Assembly: GCA_018242505.1 (NCBI GenBank)
Contig: JAFEBU010000056.1
Coordinates: forward strand, 1-64,000
Reading direction: 5' to 3'
From: Pseudomonadota bacterium
GTDB taxonomy: Bacteria; Pseudomonadota; Alphaproteobacteria; Reyranellales; Reyranellaceae
Length of the DNA stretch: 64,000 bases
Of the stretch, positions 42,828 through 50,938 are shown one piece after another. A program made the translations under genes and the position numbers. Position 1 is the stretch's first letter, and each line of letters begins with the position of its first letter. The notes below the pieces were generated by a model. It did no database searches. It was given only the letters and a program-made list of their open reading frames with translations, and was not told where the DNA came from.

Positions 42828-43451
42828 ATGTACATTCCCAAGCTGTTCGAAGTCTCCGAAGCCGTCGGCCGTGAGATCATGCAGGCCCATGGCTGGGCGC
42901 TGCTGGTCACCACTGGCGCAGACGGCGTGCCCGTCGCGAGCCACCTCGCGCTTCTCTGGCAGGACGACGGCAGCGCCCACGGACACCTGATCGGCCATAT
43001 GGCCCGCGCGAACGTCCACTGGAAGCTGTTCGAGCACGCGCCGGAATCGATGGTCATGTTCTGGGGGCCGCACTCCTATGTCTCACCGACCTGGTACACG
43101 CCGGGCCCCAAGGTGCCGACGTGGAACTACGTGACCGTGCATGCCTATGGCCGGCCGGAGATCATCGACGGCACAAAGGATGTGCTCGGGGTGCTGGCCA
43201 AGCTCACCGAGACGTACGAAGGGAGCGGTCCCGATGCCTGGACGCTCGACCGCTTGCCGCCGGGCAATGCCGAGATGCAGATCAGGGGCATCGTCGCCTT
43301 CCGCATTCCGCTCACGCGAATCGAGGCCAAGGCGAAGCTCAGCCAGAACCGCGAGCTGGAGGACCGCCATCGGGTGATCGCGAAGCTCGAGGCCAGTGAC
43401 AGCCAGGAGGCGCAGGCGACCGCACTCTGGATGAAGAAGGTATTGCCGTAG
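42828..43451 (+). CDS. PaiB-like FMN-binding split-barrel protein
   Basis: A 207-residue flavin-binding protein related to Bacillus PaiB. It starts MYIPKLFEVSE, and has WALLVTTGADGVPVASHLA, GHMARANVHWK and WYTPGPKVPTWNYVTVHAYG, all PaiB signatures. PaiB was linked to sporulation and protease control, but in Proteobacteria the role is unknown, perhaps heme or flavin related. It ends 7 bases before the ancestral end of the opposing RidA gene. Confidence 0.9.
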   Translation: MYIPKLFEVSEAVGREIMQAHGWALLVTTGADGVPVASHLALLWQDDGSAHGHLIGHMARANVHWKLFEHAPESMVMFWGPHSYVSPTWYTPGPKVPTWNYVTVHAYGRPEIIDGTKDVLGVLAKLTETYEGSGPDAWTLDRLPPGNAEMQIRGIVAFRIPLTRIEAKAKLSQNRELEDRHRVIAKLEASDSQEAQATALWMKKVLP

Positions 43452-43506
43452 GGCGAGTTCAGCCGTCGATCACGGCCATGGCGTCCATCTCGAACAGCCA
43501 GCCCGG

Positions 43507-43863
43507 TTAGGCGAGCCGGCTCACGAAGATGAAGGTGCTAACCGGCGGCGATGCCGTGTTGACATAGCGGTCACGCACCTTCTGGAAGGCCGTACGCTGT
43601 TCCGGCGTGACCGACGCCACGCAGTAGTTGTTGATCTTCACGAGATTGCGGAAGCTGCCGCCCGCAGCCTTGAGGGCGGCGTCGAGGTTCTTGAATACCT
43701 GCTCGACCTGTGCCGTGAAGTCACCCTCGCCGACCAGCTTGTCGTTGGTGTCGTGCGGCACCTGGCCTGCGATCAACACGAGCTTGCCGCCCGTGACCTC
43801 GCAGATTTGCGAATAGCCGCCGCGCCGCGGCATGGTTTGCGGATTGGAGAAGGTGACGGTCAT
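43507..43863 (-). CDS. RidA family protein, C-terminally truncated by a stop
   Basis: A 118-residue RidA (YjgF/YER057c) protein, which deaminates reactive enamines and imines. VLIAGQVPHDTNDKLVGEGD and TASPPVSTFIFVSRLA are recognised. The reading frame stops with TAA (43507-43509) just where the family continues. The next 15 codons in frame read PGWLFEMDAMAVIDG, then TGA at 43459-43461. That missing segment is the last strand with the conserved Glu. The gene is therefore truncated, read through, or affected by a sequence error. The ATG at 43863 fits the family start. Confidence 0.75.
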   Translation of the reverse strand: MTVTFSNPQTMPRRGGYSQICEVTGGKLVLIAGQVPHDTNDKLVGEGDFTAQVEQVFKNLDAALKAAGGSFRNLVKINNYCVASVTPEQRTAFQKVRDRYVNTASPPVSTFIFVSRLA

Positions 43864-43923
43864 GTGTGGCTCCATGGAAAGAGGCCCGCAGGGGCAAGGA
43901 AGGACCCTTCCACACCCTCCTCC

Positions 43924-43975
43924 ATCCGTCGATCACGGCCACCAGGGCATGCATCTCGGCAGCCAGCCGGCCTGG
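43924..43975 (-). pseudogene. RidA 3'-end fragment
   Basis: Upstream of the RidA gene the minus strand encodes a second, damaged copy of its C-terminal tail: one frame gives AGWL, and after a one-base shift EMHALVAVIDG. It shares the 16-base run CCGTCGATCACGGCCA (43926-43941) with the RidA tail (43463-43478). The stop is changed to TGG. This looks like the end of a tandem RidA copy whose body was lost. Confidence 0.55.
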
Positions 43976-43996
43976 AAGGGTCGGGTTGTCGCGACT

Positions 43997-45094
43997 TCAG
44001 ACGTTGAACCGGAAATGGAAGACATCGCCGTCCCTGACGGCGTAGTCCTTTCCTTCGAGGCGGAGCTTTCCGGCGTCACGCGCGCCTGCTTCGCCGTCGA
44101 GCGCCACATAGTCGTCGTAGGCGATGGTTTCAGCCCGGATGAAGCCCTTCTCGAAGTCGGTATGGATCACGCCGGCCGCTTCGGGCGCTCTGGCTTCGCG
44201 CCGAACCGTCCAGGCGCGCGCCTCCTTCGGTCCGACAGTGAAGAAGGTGACGAGGTCGAGGAGCGCGTAGCCGGCCTGCACCACGCGGGCGAGGCCCGTT
44301 TGCTTGAGGCCGAGGTGGCCGAGGTACTCGGCCTGGTCGTCGGGCGGAAGCTGCGCCACTTCGGCTTCGATCGCAGCCGAGATCACCACCGAGGGAATGC
44401 CGCGCCCTTTGGCCCAGGCTTCGGCTTTGGCGCTGTGCGGATTGCCGGTCGCGGCCGACGCTTCCTCGACGTTCAGCACATACATCATGGGTTTGGCGGT
44501 GATGAGCTGCAGGCGGGCGAAGATCGGCCGCTCGGCATCGGCAAGCACCGCGACGCGGGCAGGCTTGCCGTCGCGCAGCGCGTCGAGCGCCTTCCTGACG
44601 ACCGGCGCCTCGGCCGCGGCCTCCTTGTCGCCCCCCTTGGCCCGCTTCTCGAGATTGGGCAGGCGCTTCTCGAGGCTGTCGAGGTCGGCCAGCATCAGCT
44701 CGGTCTCGACGATCTCGGCGTCGCGCACCGGATCGACGCTGCCGGCCACGTGGGTCACGTCGCCGTCCTCGAAGCAGCGCAGCACATGGGCGATGGCATC
44801 GACCTCGCGGATATTGGCGAGGAACTGGTTGCCGAGGCCTTCGCCCTTGCTGGCGCCCTTCACCAGCCCGGCGATGTCGACGAATTCGAGCTGGGTGTTG
44901 ATGATCTTGGCCGAATGCGCGATGGCCGCGAGCTTCTCGAGCCGCGGATCGGGCACGGCGACGCGCCCCACATTCGGCTCGATGGTGCAGAACGGATAAT
45001 TGGCCGCCTGCGCCGCTTGCGTGGCAGTGAGCGCATTGAACAGGGTCGACTTGCCGACATTGGGCAGGCCGACGATTCCGCAGTTGAAACCCAT
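43997..45094 (-). CDS. ychF: Redox-regulated ATPase YchF (OLA1 family)
   Basis: A 365-residue Obg-family P-loop protein that prefers ATP over GTP and binds ribosomes. Walker A is GLPNVGKSTLFNAL; switch II region is EFVDIAGLVKGASKGEGLGN; the altered G4 motif is LNVEE. A coiled-coil arm and a C-terminal TGS domain (HTDFEKGFIRAETIAYDDYV) complete it. The start is 3 bases after the pth stop, so it belongs with pth, rplY and prs in one operon, a gene order widespread in Alphaproteobacteria. Confidence 0.97.
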   Translation of the reverse strand: MGFNCGIVGLPNVGKSTLFNALTATQAAQAANYPFCTIEPNVGRVAVPDPRLEKLAAIAHSAKIINTQLEFVDIAGLVKGASKGEGLGNQFLANIREVDAIAHVLRCFEDGDVTHVAGSVDPVRDAEIVETELMLADLDSLEKRLPNLEKRAKGGDKEAAAEAPVVRKALDALRDGKPARVAVLADAERPIFARLQLITAKPMMYVLNVEEASAATGNPHSAKAEAWAKGRGIPSVVISAAIEAEVAQLPPDDQAEYLGHLGLKQTGLARVVQAGYALLDLVTFFTVGPKEARAWTVRREARAPEAAGVIHTDFEKGFIRAETIAYDDYVALDGEAGARDAGKLRLEGKDYAVRDGDVFHFRFNV

Positions 45095-45097
45095 GGT

Positions 45098-45721
45098 CTA
45101 CTCTTCGTGGGACAGCCTGGCCGGCAGATTGGGGGGCGGCGCGAGATTCGCCACCCGGCTCATGTACTTTTCGTCACCCTTGGCGGTGCCCTCGACCAGA
45201 AGCGCCGATTCCTCGGCAAGCGCGCCCAGGAGCTTCGGCAGCCAGCCGTCCTTCGGATCGCGCTCGTCGGGTTCGAAGTCGCGCAGCACCCAGTGCAGGA
45301 CCAGGTCCTTGTGGCCGGGATGGCCGATGCCGATGCGTACGCGGCGATAGTCGTTGCCGACATGGGCATCGATATCGCGCAGGCCGTTGTGGCCGCCGGC
45401 GCCGCCGCCCTTCTTCATGCGCACGCGGCCGGGCGCGAGGTCGAGTTCGTCATGGAACACCACGACGCGGTCGAGCGGCACCTTGAGGAAGCGCACCGCC
45501 TCGCCGACCGCCTTGCTCGACTCGTTCATGAAGGTCATCGGCTTCAGCGCGAGCGTGCGCTCGCCGGCGAGATGGCCTTCCGCCATCTCGCCGTTGAAGC
45601 GCGCGCGCCAGGGCGAGAAGACACGGCGGCGGACGATCTCGTCCACCGCCATGAATCCGACGTTGTGCCGGTGCCCCGCATAGCGCGGCCCGGGATTGCC
45701 GAGGCCGACCAGCAGCAGCAT
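45098..45721 (-). CDS. pth: Peptidyl-tRNA hydrolase
   Basis: Frees tRNA from peptidyl-tRNA dropped by stalled ribosomes. The 207-residue protein starts MLLLVGLGNPGPRYAGHRHN, containing the catalytic Asn and His; VVFHDELDLAPG gives the Asp, and GAGGHNGLRDI the second Asn. All four active-site positions are present. It lies between rplY and ychF. A 7-bp hairpin separates it from the rplY stop by 0 bases, which could tune pth expression. Confidence 0.96.
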   Translation of the reverse strand: MLLLVGLGNPGPRYAGHRHNVGFMAVDEIVRRRVFSPWRARFNGEMAEGHLAGERTLALKPMTFMNESSKAVGEAVRFLKVPLDRVVVFHDELDLAPGRVRMKKGGGAGGHNGLRDIDAHVGNDYRRVRIGIGHPGHKDLVLHWVLRDFEPDERDPKDGWLPKLLGALAEESALLVEGTAKGDEKYMSRVANLAPPPNLPARLSHEE

Positions 45722-45728
45722 GGGAAGG

Positions 45729-45748
45729 GCGGGGCGCCGAGGCCCCGC
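45729..45748 (-). promoter_or_regulatory. Hairpin between rplY and pth
   Basis: GCGGGGC (45729-45735) and GCCCCGC (45742-45748) form a 7-bp stem with a 6-base loop, starting right at the rplY stop codon and 7 bases before the pth ATG. It would be in the mRNA next to the pth ribosome site. No U-tract. Confidence 0.4.
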
Positions 45749-46462
45749 TTACTTCTTGGCCGGCGTTGCCGCCGCCGCGGCAGGCGTGGCGCCCGCTGCG
45801 GGCGCTGCCGGTGCGCCTGCACCGGCAGCCGGTGTCGCCGCATCCGCCGCCGGCGCGGCGGCGTCTGCCGCCGCCTGGGCGGCCGCTTCGCGCACCACGG
45901 TGGGAGCGGCGATCGAGGCGACGGTGGCGTCCTTCTCGCGCGGCACCATGCGCACGCGCTCCGGCGCCTTCAGCGTGGAGATGTGCACGGAATGGCCGAT
46001 CTCGAGCCCGGTCAGGTCGACCTCGAAGAACTCCGGAATGAGGTCGGGCTTGGTGCGCACCGTGATCTCGTGCATGACGATGTTCAGCACGCCGCCGCGC
46101 TTGATGCCGGGCGCCGCCGCTTCGTTCCTGAAATGGACGGGCACCTGCACGGTGATGATCGAATCGGGTCCGATGCGCAGGAAGTCGAGATGCAGAGGAC
46201 GGTCGCTCACCGGATCGAGCTGGACGTCGCGCGGGAGCACATCGACATTCGTGCCCTCGACATCGATCTGGATCCGGTGATTGAAGAAGCCCTCCTTGTG
46301 AATCTCGCGCTCGATCGTCTTGGGGTCGACCGCGATCATCAGGGGGGCCTGCTTGTCGCCGTAGATCACGGCGGGAATCAGTCCATCGCGACGGCTGGAA
46401 CGGGCGCCCCCTTTGCCGGCCCGGTCCCGCTTCTTCGCGACGACCTTCGTCGTCTCTGCCAT
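45749..46462 (-). CDS. rplY: Ribosomal protein bL25 (Ctc/TL5 form)
   Basis: A 237-residue bL25 of the long general-stress (CTC) form, binding 5S rRNA. The N-terminal L25 domain (about 1-95) includes RRDGLIPAVIYGDK; the second beta domain follows with HLDFLRIGPDSIITVQVPV. The last 50 or so residues are a low-complexity Ala-Pro tail ending in ATPAKK, common in alphaproteobacterial members. The ATG at 46462 has AGGAGA 8 bases upstream; a start further up at 46501 lacks this. Confidence 0.96.
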   Translation of the reverse strand: MAETTKVVAKKRDRAGKGGARSSRRDGLIPAVIYGDKQAPLMIAVDPKTIEREIHKEGFFNHRIQIDVEGTNVDVLPRDVQLDPVSDRPLHLDFLRIGPDSIITVQVPVHFRNEAAAPGIKRGGVLNIVMHEITVRTKPDLIPEFFEVDLTGLEIGHSVHISTLKAPERVRMVPREKDATVASIAAPTVVREAAAQAAADAAAPAADAATPAAGAGAPAAPAAGATPAAAAATPAKK

Positions 46463-46562
46463 TTCAACTTCTCCTATCTGGTTGGCTGTTGCTCTCTTCA
46501 TCGCGGCGTGGCCTCCAGGGGTGCCCGACGCCGGATCTCGTTGAACTCCTGACTGATCCGTC

Positions 46563-47495
46563 CTAGCCGAACAGGCTCGACACCGAGGTCTCCTCGGAAA
46601 TGCGTTTCATGGCCTCCGCCATCAGCGAGGCGATGCTGAGCGGCCGCACATTGGACGACACGCGCACCGCCTCGGTGGGCAGGATCGAATCGGTGATCAC
46701 CAGCTTCTCCATCGGAGAGGCGGCGACGCGGGCGACTGCACCGCCCGACAGCACGCCATGCGTGACGTAGGCGCAAACCGACTTGGCGCCATGGTCCATC
46801 AACGCGACCGAAGCATTGCAGAGCGTGCCCGCCGAATCGACGATGTCGTCGATCAGGATGCAGTCGCGGTCTTTCACGTCGCCGATCACGTTCATCACCT
46901 CGCTGACGCCCGCCGCCTCGCGACGCTTGTCGATGATGGCAAGGTCGGCATCGATGCGCTTGGCGATCGCTCGGGCGCGCACCACACCGCCGGTATCGGG
47001 CGACACGACGGTCAGGCTGCGATTGGCGAGCGTGTCCTTGATGTCCTTGGAAAAGACGGGGCCAGCGTAGAGATTGTCGAGCGGAATATCAAAAAAACCC
47101 TGGATCTGGCCGGCATGGAGATCCAGGGTCAAAACGCGGTTCGCGCCAGCATTGGTGATCAGGTTGGCCACCAGCTTGGCCGTGATCGGCGTACGTGAGC
47201 CGGTCCTGCGATCCTGGCGAGCATAGCCGTAGTAGGGCATCACCGCCGTGATGCGGCGCGCGGAACTGCGGCGCAGCGCATCGATGGTGATCAGGAGCTC
47301 CATCAGATGGTCGTTCGCGGGATAGCTCGTCGATTGGATGACGAACACGTCCTCGCCGCGCACGTTCTCCAGGATCTCGACGAAGATCTCGTTGTCCGAG
47401 AATCGCTTGATGTTCGCCCGCACGAGCGGCAGCGCGAGCTTGGCGGATATCGCCTCCGCCAGCGGCCGATTGCTGTTGCCGGTCAGGATCTTCAT
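46563..47495 (-). CDS. prs: Ribose-phosphate pyrophosphokinase
   Basis: Makes PRPP from ribose 5-phosphate and ATP, feeding nucleotide, His and Trp synthesis. The 310-residue protein shows KILTGNSNRPLAEAISAKL at the start. The divalent-metal and flexible-loop region is RQDRRTGSRTPITAKLVANL; DLHAGQIQGFFDIPLDNLYA is the class I signature, and CILIDDIVDSAGTL is the PRPP-binding loop. It is the likely first gene of prs-rplY-pth-ychF, 100 bases from rplY. Confidence 0.97.
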   Translation of the reverse strand: MKILTGNSNRPLAEAISAKLALPLVRANIKRFSDNEIFVEILENVRGEDVFVIQSTSYPANDHLMELLITIDALRRSSARRITAVMPYYGYARQDRRTGSRTPITAKLVANLITNAGANRVLTLDLHAGQIQGFFDIPLDNLYAGPVFSKDIKDTLANRSLTVVSPDTGGVVRARAIAKRIDADLAIIDKRREAAGVSEVMNVIGDVKDRDCILIDDIVDSAGTLCNASVALMDHGAKSVCAYVTHGVLSGGAVARVAASPMEKLVITDSILPTEAVRVSSNVRPLSIASLMAEAMKRISEETSVSSLFG

Positions 47496-47660
47496 GGCAT
47501 CGCGCCCCTCACGCCGGGCGGGTTCTCGTTAAGTCGTTGACAATAAACGACAAAACGGCCACTCCCGGCCGCGACGCGGCGGAACATACCAATCGGTTCG
47601 CCCGCTGTAAACGGCCTGCAATATCGCAGCCTGTTGGCCAACGCATGACCTTGCCCAATA

Positions 47661-47690
47661 AAGAAGGCCGCCCCTGCGAGCGGCCTTCTT
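47661..47690 (-). terminator. Terminator-like hairpin after the small exported gene
   Basis: Perfect 11-bp stem, AAGAAGGCCGC (47661-47671) and GCGGCCTTCTT (47680-47690), with 8-base loop. On the minus strand it is followed by TTATTGG, so it could end transcription of the exported-protein gene whose stop is at 47716. Confidence 0.65.
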
Positions 47691-47715
47691 CACGTCCTTG
47701 CCATGGAGCGGCCGG

Positions 47716-48021
47716 CTACTTGCCGGGAACGGTCGCCGTCTGTGACGGCGGCACGGGAATCCCGTTGCGCTGCAGGGTCTGCTTCAGCGACGCGATACCG
47801 GCCGTGTAGTTTCCTTTGCGGCAATCTTCCAGCGCCATCTCGGGGCCGACGTTTTTGCTGTAGCTCGATGTGCCGTTGTACTTCGACCACTGACCATAGA
47901 GCTGCTGACATTCGGCCATCTTGTCGCTCGGCGACTGCGCAAAAGCGGGAGCTGCCAGGCCAAGAGCGATGACAGCACCCGCGACTGTTGCTGCGGGCTG
48001 AAAGAGAGAACGCTTGCTCAT
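47716..48021 (-). CDS. Small exported protein, unknown function
   Basis: A 101-residue protein with a Sec signal peptide (MSKRSLFQPAATVAGAVIAL then AFA). The mature 70 residues contain two cysteines (AECQQLYGQWSKY and LEDCRKGNYTAGIASLKQ), probably forming a disulfide. The ending LKQTLQRNGIPVPP is seen in several small alphaproteobacterial exported proteins I cannot name. GGAGGT lies 8 bases before the ATG. It is alone, with a 238-base promoter region upstream and a hairpin after. Confidence 0.8.
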   Translation of the reverse strand: MSKRSLFQPAATVAGAVIALGLAAPAFAQSPSDKMAECQQLYGQWSKYNGTSSYSKNVGPEMALEDCRKGNYTAGIASLKQTLQRNGIPVPPSQTATVPGK

Positions 48022-48259
48022 GCGATGGTTACCTCCACTCGGATTGAGAGCCTGACGTGGGTGCGGACCACCGACCGACGAGCGAGAAGATTTGCGAATC
48101 GCATTCGAAAATAACGTGATGTTACGCCGCGTAGACCTATCGTCGGCAGAGTGTGTAACTGTTCTCGATGTCACTGCGTTCATGCGCGTGACAGTCGCGT
48201 TTCAGAAACGCGGCGATATCGTGTGCATCGTCAACCGTTCGGATTGACGGCGAGCAGGG

Positions 48260-49423
48260 CTACGGCTGTCCCCACAATCGTTTCGTGGCAATGTTGGCGC
48301 CTTCGCGACAGGCCTTCAGCTTTTCCCAGACGACATCTTCGGCGACCAGTTCCGAGCCTGCGAAAGTGCCGAAGCCGCAGTCGCTCGAAGCGATGACGCG
48401 GCTGCGGTCGCCGACCGCGTCGACCGCCTCGCAGATGCGGTTCGCGATCACTTCCGGATGCTCGACATAATTGGTCGTCGAATCGATCACGCCCGGAAGG
48501 AGAAGAAGCTCTGGCGGAAGCCTGTTGTTCCTGAGCGCCGCGTATTCGTGCTGATGCCGGGGATTGGCGAACTCCACGCTGAGCGCGCCGACCCGGGCCT
48601 GGTACAGAACCGGCAGGATTTCCTTGAGCGGGACATCGTGGACGTGCGGCCCTTCGTAGTTGCCCCAGCAACAATGCAGCCGGATACGGTCGCGCGGGAC
48701 GGCGGCCAGCGCCTCGTTGAGCGCTGCGACATGCATCTCGGCGATCGCCAGGAACTCGGCGACGGTCTTGTCATGGAACAGGACCGTGCGCTCCATCGCC
48801 AGGTCGGGAGCATCGATCTGCAACACGAAGTCGCGAGCGATCAGTTCGTATTCCTTGCGCATCTGGCGTGCCAGCGCGAAGACATAGGCCTCGTGGTTGT
48901 CGTAGTGCGCATTGAGGAGGGTCGTAGCGATGATCCCCGGCGATGCCGCGGTCATGAACGCATCGACAGGCGGTGTGGCGAGACGATTCAGCGCCGCTCG
49001 GAACATGCGGCATTCCTGCTCGGCGGCGCCGAGGTCGTCGTAGACGACATCGGCGATCGCCTGCGGGGCGTTCGACACCTTGCTCCGCCGTGGAAGCCGC
49101 TGGACCATCCAGGCGGCAAAGACGGGAAAGTCCGTGAAGTCTTGTGGCCGCGGCCGCTTCGATTCTCCGCCAAACCCCCTCATGCGCTGCGCCACGTAGG
49201 TCTGGAAGCCGACGCGCGGCTGCTCGCCATCATTGATCACGTCGACACCGCACGCGATCTGATGCTCGACGACATGACGGACCGCACTTTCGCCCAGGCG
49301 GCGCAACTCCGCGCGATCCACCGGCTCGCCGGCCTCGTCGCGGATCAGCAGGTCGGAGAGAATCGGATGGCGCGGGAGGCTGCCGACATGGGTCGTGAGA
49401 ATCCGGTCCTCGCTGCGACGCAT
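48260..49423 (-). CDS. MetE-like protein (cobalamin-independent methionine synthase C-terminal fold)
   Basis: A 387-residue barrel of the MetE C-terminal type. TTHVGSLPRHPI at the start, GVDVINDGEQPRVGFQTYV, and the zinc-ligand region LHCCWGNYEGPHVHD and SSDCGFGTFAG are recognised. Without the N-terminal half, it is not a full methionine synthase; such stand-alone genes act on other methylated or thiol compounds, or remain unknown. It is the last of three genes (AidB-like, M81, MetE-like) with spacings of 14 and 28 bases. GGGAGA precedes the ATG. Confidence 0.88.
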   Translation of the reverse strand: MRRSEDRILTTHVGSLPRHPILSDLLIRDEAGEPVDRAELRRLGESAVRHVVEHQIACGVDVINDGEQPRVGFQTYVAQRMRGFGGESKRPRPQDFTDFPVFAAWMVQRLPRRSKVSNAPQAIADVVYDDLGAAEQECRMFRAALNRLATPPVDAFMTAASPGIIATTLLNAHYDNHEAYVFALARQMRKEYELIARDFVLQIDAPDLAMERTVLFHDKTVAEFLAIAEMHVAALNEALAAVPRDRIRLHCCWGNYEGPHVHDVPLKEILPVLYQARVGALSVEFANPRHQHEYAALRNNRLPPELLLLPGVIDSTTNYVEHPEVIANRICEAVDAVGDRSRVIASSDCGFGTFAGSELVAEDVVWEKLKACREGANIATKRLWGQP

Positions 49424-49451
49424 GGGCTGTCTCCCGGCATTGTGCGGTCTG

Positions 49452-50924
49452 TCACATGGCGTGGGGATTGGCGACGAACGGCCACTGCGCCTTGTCGACT
49501 TTCGTGTAGGGCAGCTGCGACCAGTCGGGTACCAGCGCGCCGGGTGCGGCGACATACACCACCTCGCTCGCGATCGGCGCATAGGCGGCATGGAAATGCT
49601 GCATCGATTTCACGACCACGACCTTCTTGGTCGAAGGGTCGACGCCGAGCTTGGTGAAGCAGTCGCGGCTGTGGCACTGCGTGCGCTTGGAGTTGACGAT
49701 CACCGTGACGCCGTCGATTTGCAGTGCGGCGGCGTCGCCGATCGAGCCGACGCTCTTGCGCTGGCCACCAAACTCGACCGACACGTCGTTCGCAACCTTG
49801 AGAACGGTGGCGCGCGCATCGACCGGCGGGCCGGATTGGGGACCGAGCTTGCCGCCAAGGCGAATGTCGAGTTCCGCTCCTTCGCCCACCTCGAAGGCGA
49901 GTTTCACCGCGCCCGGATCCCAGATCATGCCGACCGCGGCATCCTTCACTTTCTTGTCCAGCAGGGCTTTGAGAATGAAGGTCGAGTCGGAGGCGGCGCC
50001 GCCGCCGGCATTATCGGAGACATCGGCCAGCACCATCGGCTTGGGAAGATTGTGGGTGGAGACGCGCGCCATGGCCGTCTCGAGCGTGACGTAGGGCGGC
50101 TGGGTCTTGTCGCGCATGGCGAAGAACTCCAGGCCAAGCTCGCGCGCCAGCTTCTCCGCCTTTGGCCGGTCGTTGTCGGTGATGACGATCAGCTTGGAGC
50201 TCATCTCCTTGATGTCTGACCAGGGAAAGCCGTGCGCGATCGACAGCGACAGCACGCCGTCCTTGCCTTCCATCGCCTGGAGCTTGTCGACGAAGCCGCG
50301 CATCGGCTGGCGCGTCGTGTGGAACACGCCGATCATGCGACAGTCGAAGGCGGCCATCACCGGCCTGGTGCGACCCTCGATGGCGCCCTCGATCACGGTA
50401 AAGAGATCGTCGGCGCGCTCGGGGACGTCGATGTGCGGATATTCCTTGAACAACACCAGCGCCGTGGCGTCGCGCAGCGTGCCCTCGCCGATGTTGCAAT
50501 GGAGATCGAGCTCGGCGCCGACCGGAATATCGCGCCCAACGACCTTGCGCACCGCGGCCAGCAGGTCGCTCTCGCAGTCGTCATAGCCTTCCGCCACCAT
50601 GGCGCCGTGCATGGACAGCAGGACGCCGTCGACCGGCATCGCCGCCTTCAGATCGGCAATGATCTCGTCTCGGAACGCTTCGTAGACCTTCTTCACCGTC
50701 TTGCCGGCCGGTTGCGCGAATGCGCAGAGGCTTTCGACTACCTGCCAGCCCTTGGCTTCGGCGCGGCCTCGCCACACAGCCAGCGGCGCGCCGAACATGG
50801 GCACGTTCTTGCCGTAGCTTGCCTTGCGAAAGAGACAGGTCTCTTCGAAAAGCTGATGTCCGGTGGGAATGGACGCGAAGGTGTTGGTCTCGGTACCGAG
50901 GCACGCGGTGAAGATCTTTTTCAT
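49452..50924 (-). CDS. M81 family metallopeptidase (MlrC-like)
   Basis: A 490-residue M81 enzyme, the family of MlrC, which opens linear microcystin peptides. It starts KKIFTACLGTETNTFASIPT, with SMHGAMVAEGYDDCESDLL and ELDLHCNIG carrying the conserved acidic and His residues for zinc; the MlrC_C domain begins near LADVSDNAGGGAASDST. Homologues are widespread where no microcystin is present, so its substrate is probably another peptide or amide. It is close to a peptide transporter operon at 53-60 kb, though not contiguous. Confidence 0.9.
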   Translation of the reverse strand: MKKIFTACLGTETNTFASIPTGHQLFEETCLFRKASYGKNVPMFGAPLAVWRGRAEAKGWQVVESLCAFAQPAGKTVKKVYEAFRDEIIADLKAAMPVDGVLLSMHGAMVAEGYDDCESDLLAAVRKVVGRDIPVGAELDLHCNIGEGTLRDATALVLFKEYPHIDVPERADDLFTVIEGAIEGRTRPVMAAFDCRMIGVFHTTRQPMRGFVDKLQAMEGKDGVLSLSIAHGFPWSDIKEMSSKLIVITDNDRPKAEKLARELGLEFFAMRDKTQPPYVTLETAMARVSTHNLPKPMVLADVSDNAGGGAASDSTFILKALLDKKVKDAAVGMIWDPGAVKLAFEVGEGAELDIRLGGKLGPQSGPPVDARATVLKVANDVSVEFGGQRKSVGSIGDAAALQIDGVTVIVNSKRTQCHSRDCFTKLGVDPSTKKVVVVKSMQHFHAAYAPIASEVVYVAAPGALVPDWSQLPYTKVDKAQWPFVANPHAM

Positions 50925-50938
50925 GGGCCGCGATCTTG

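Noticed and set aside
43832..46552. 906-codon + strand frame over ychF, pth and rplY
   Set aside because: Antisense shadow of universally conserved genes.
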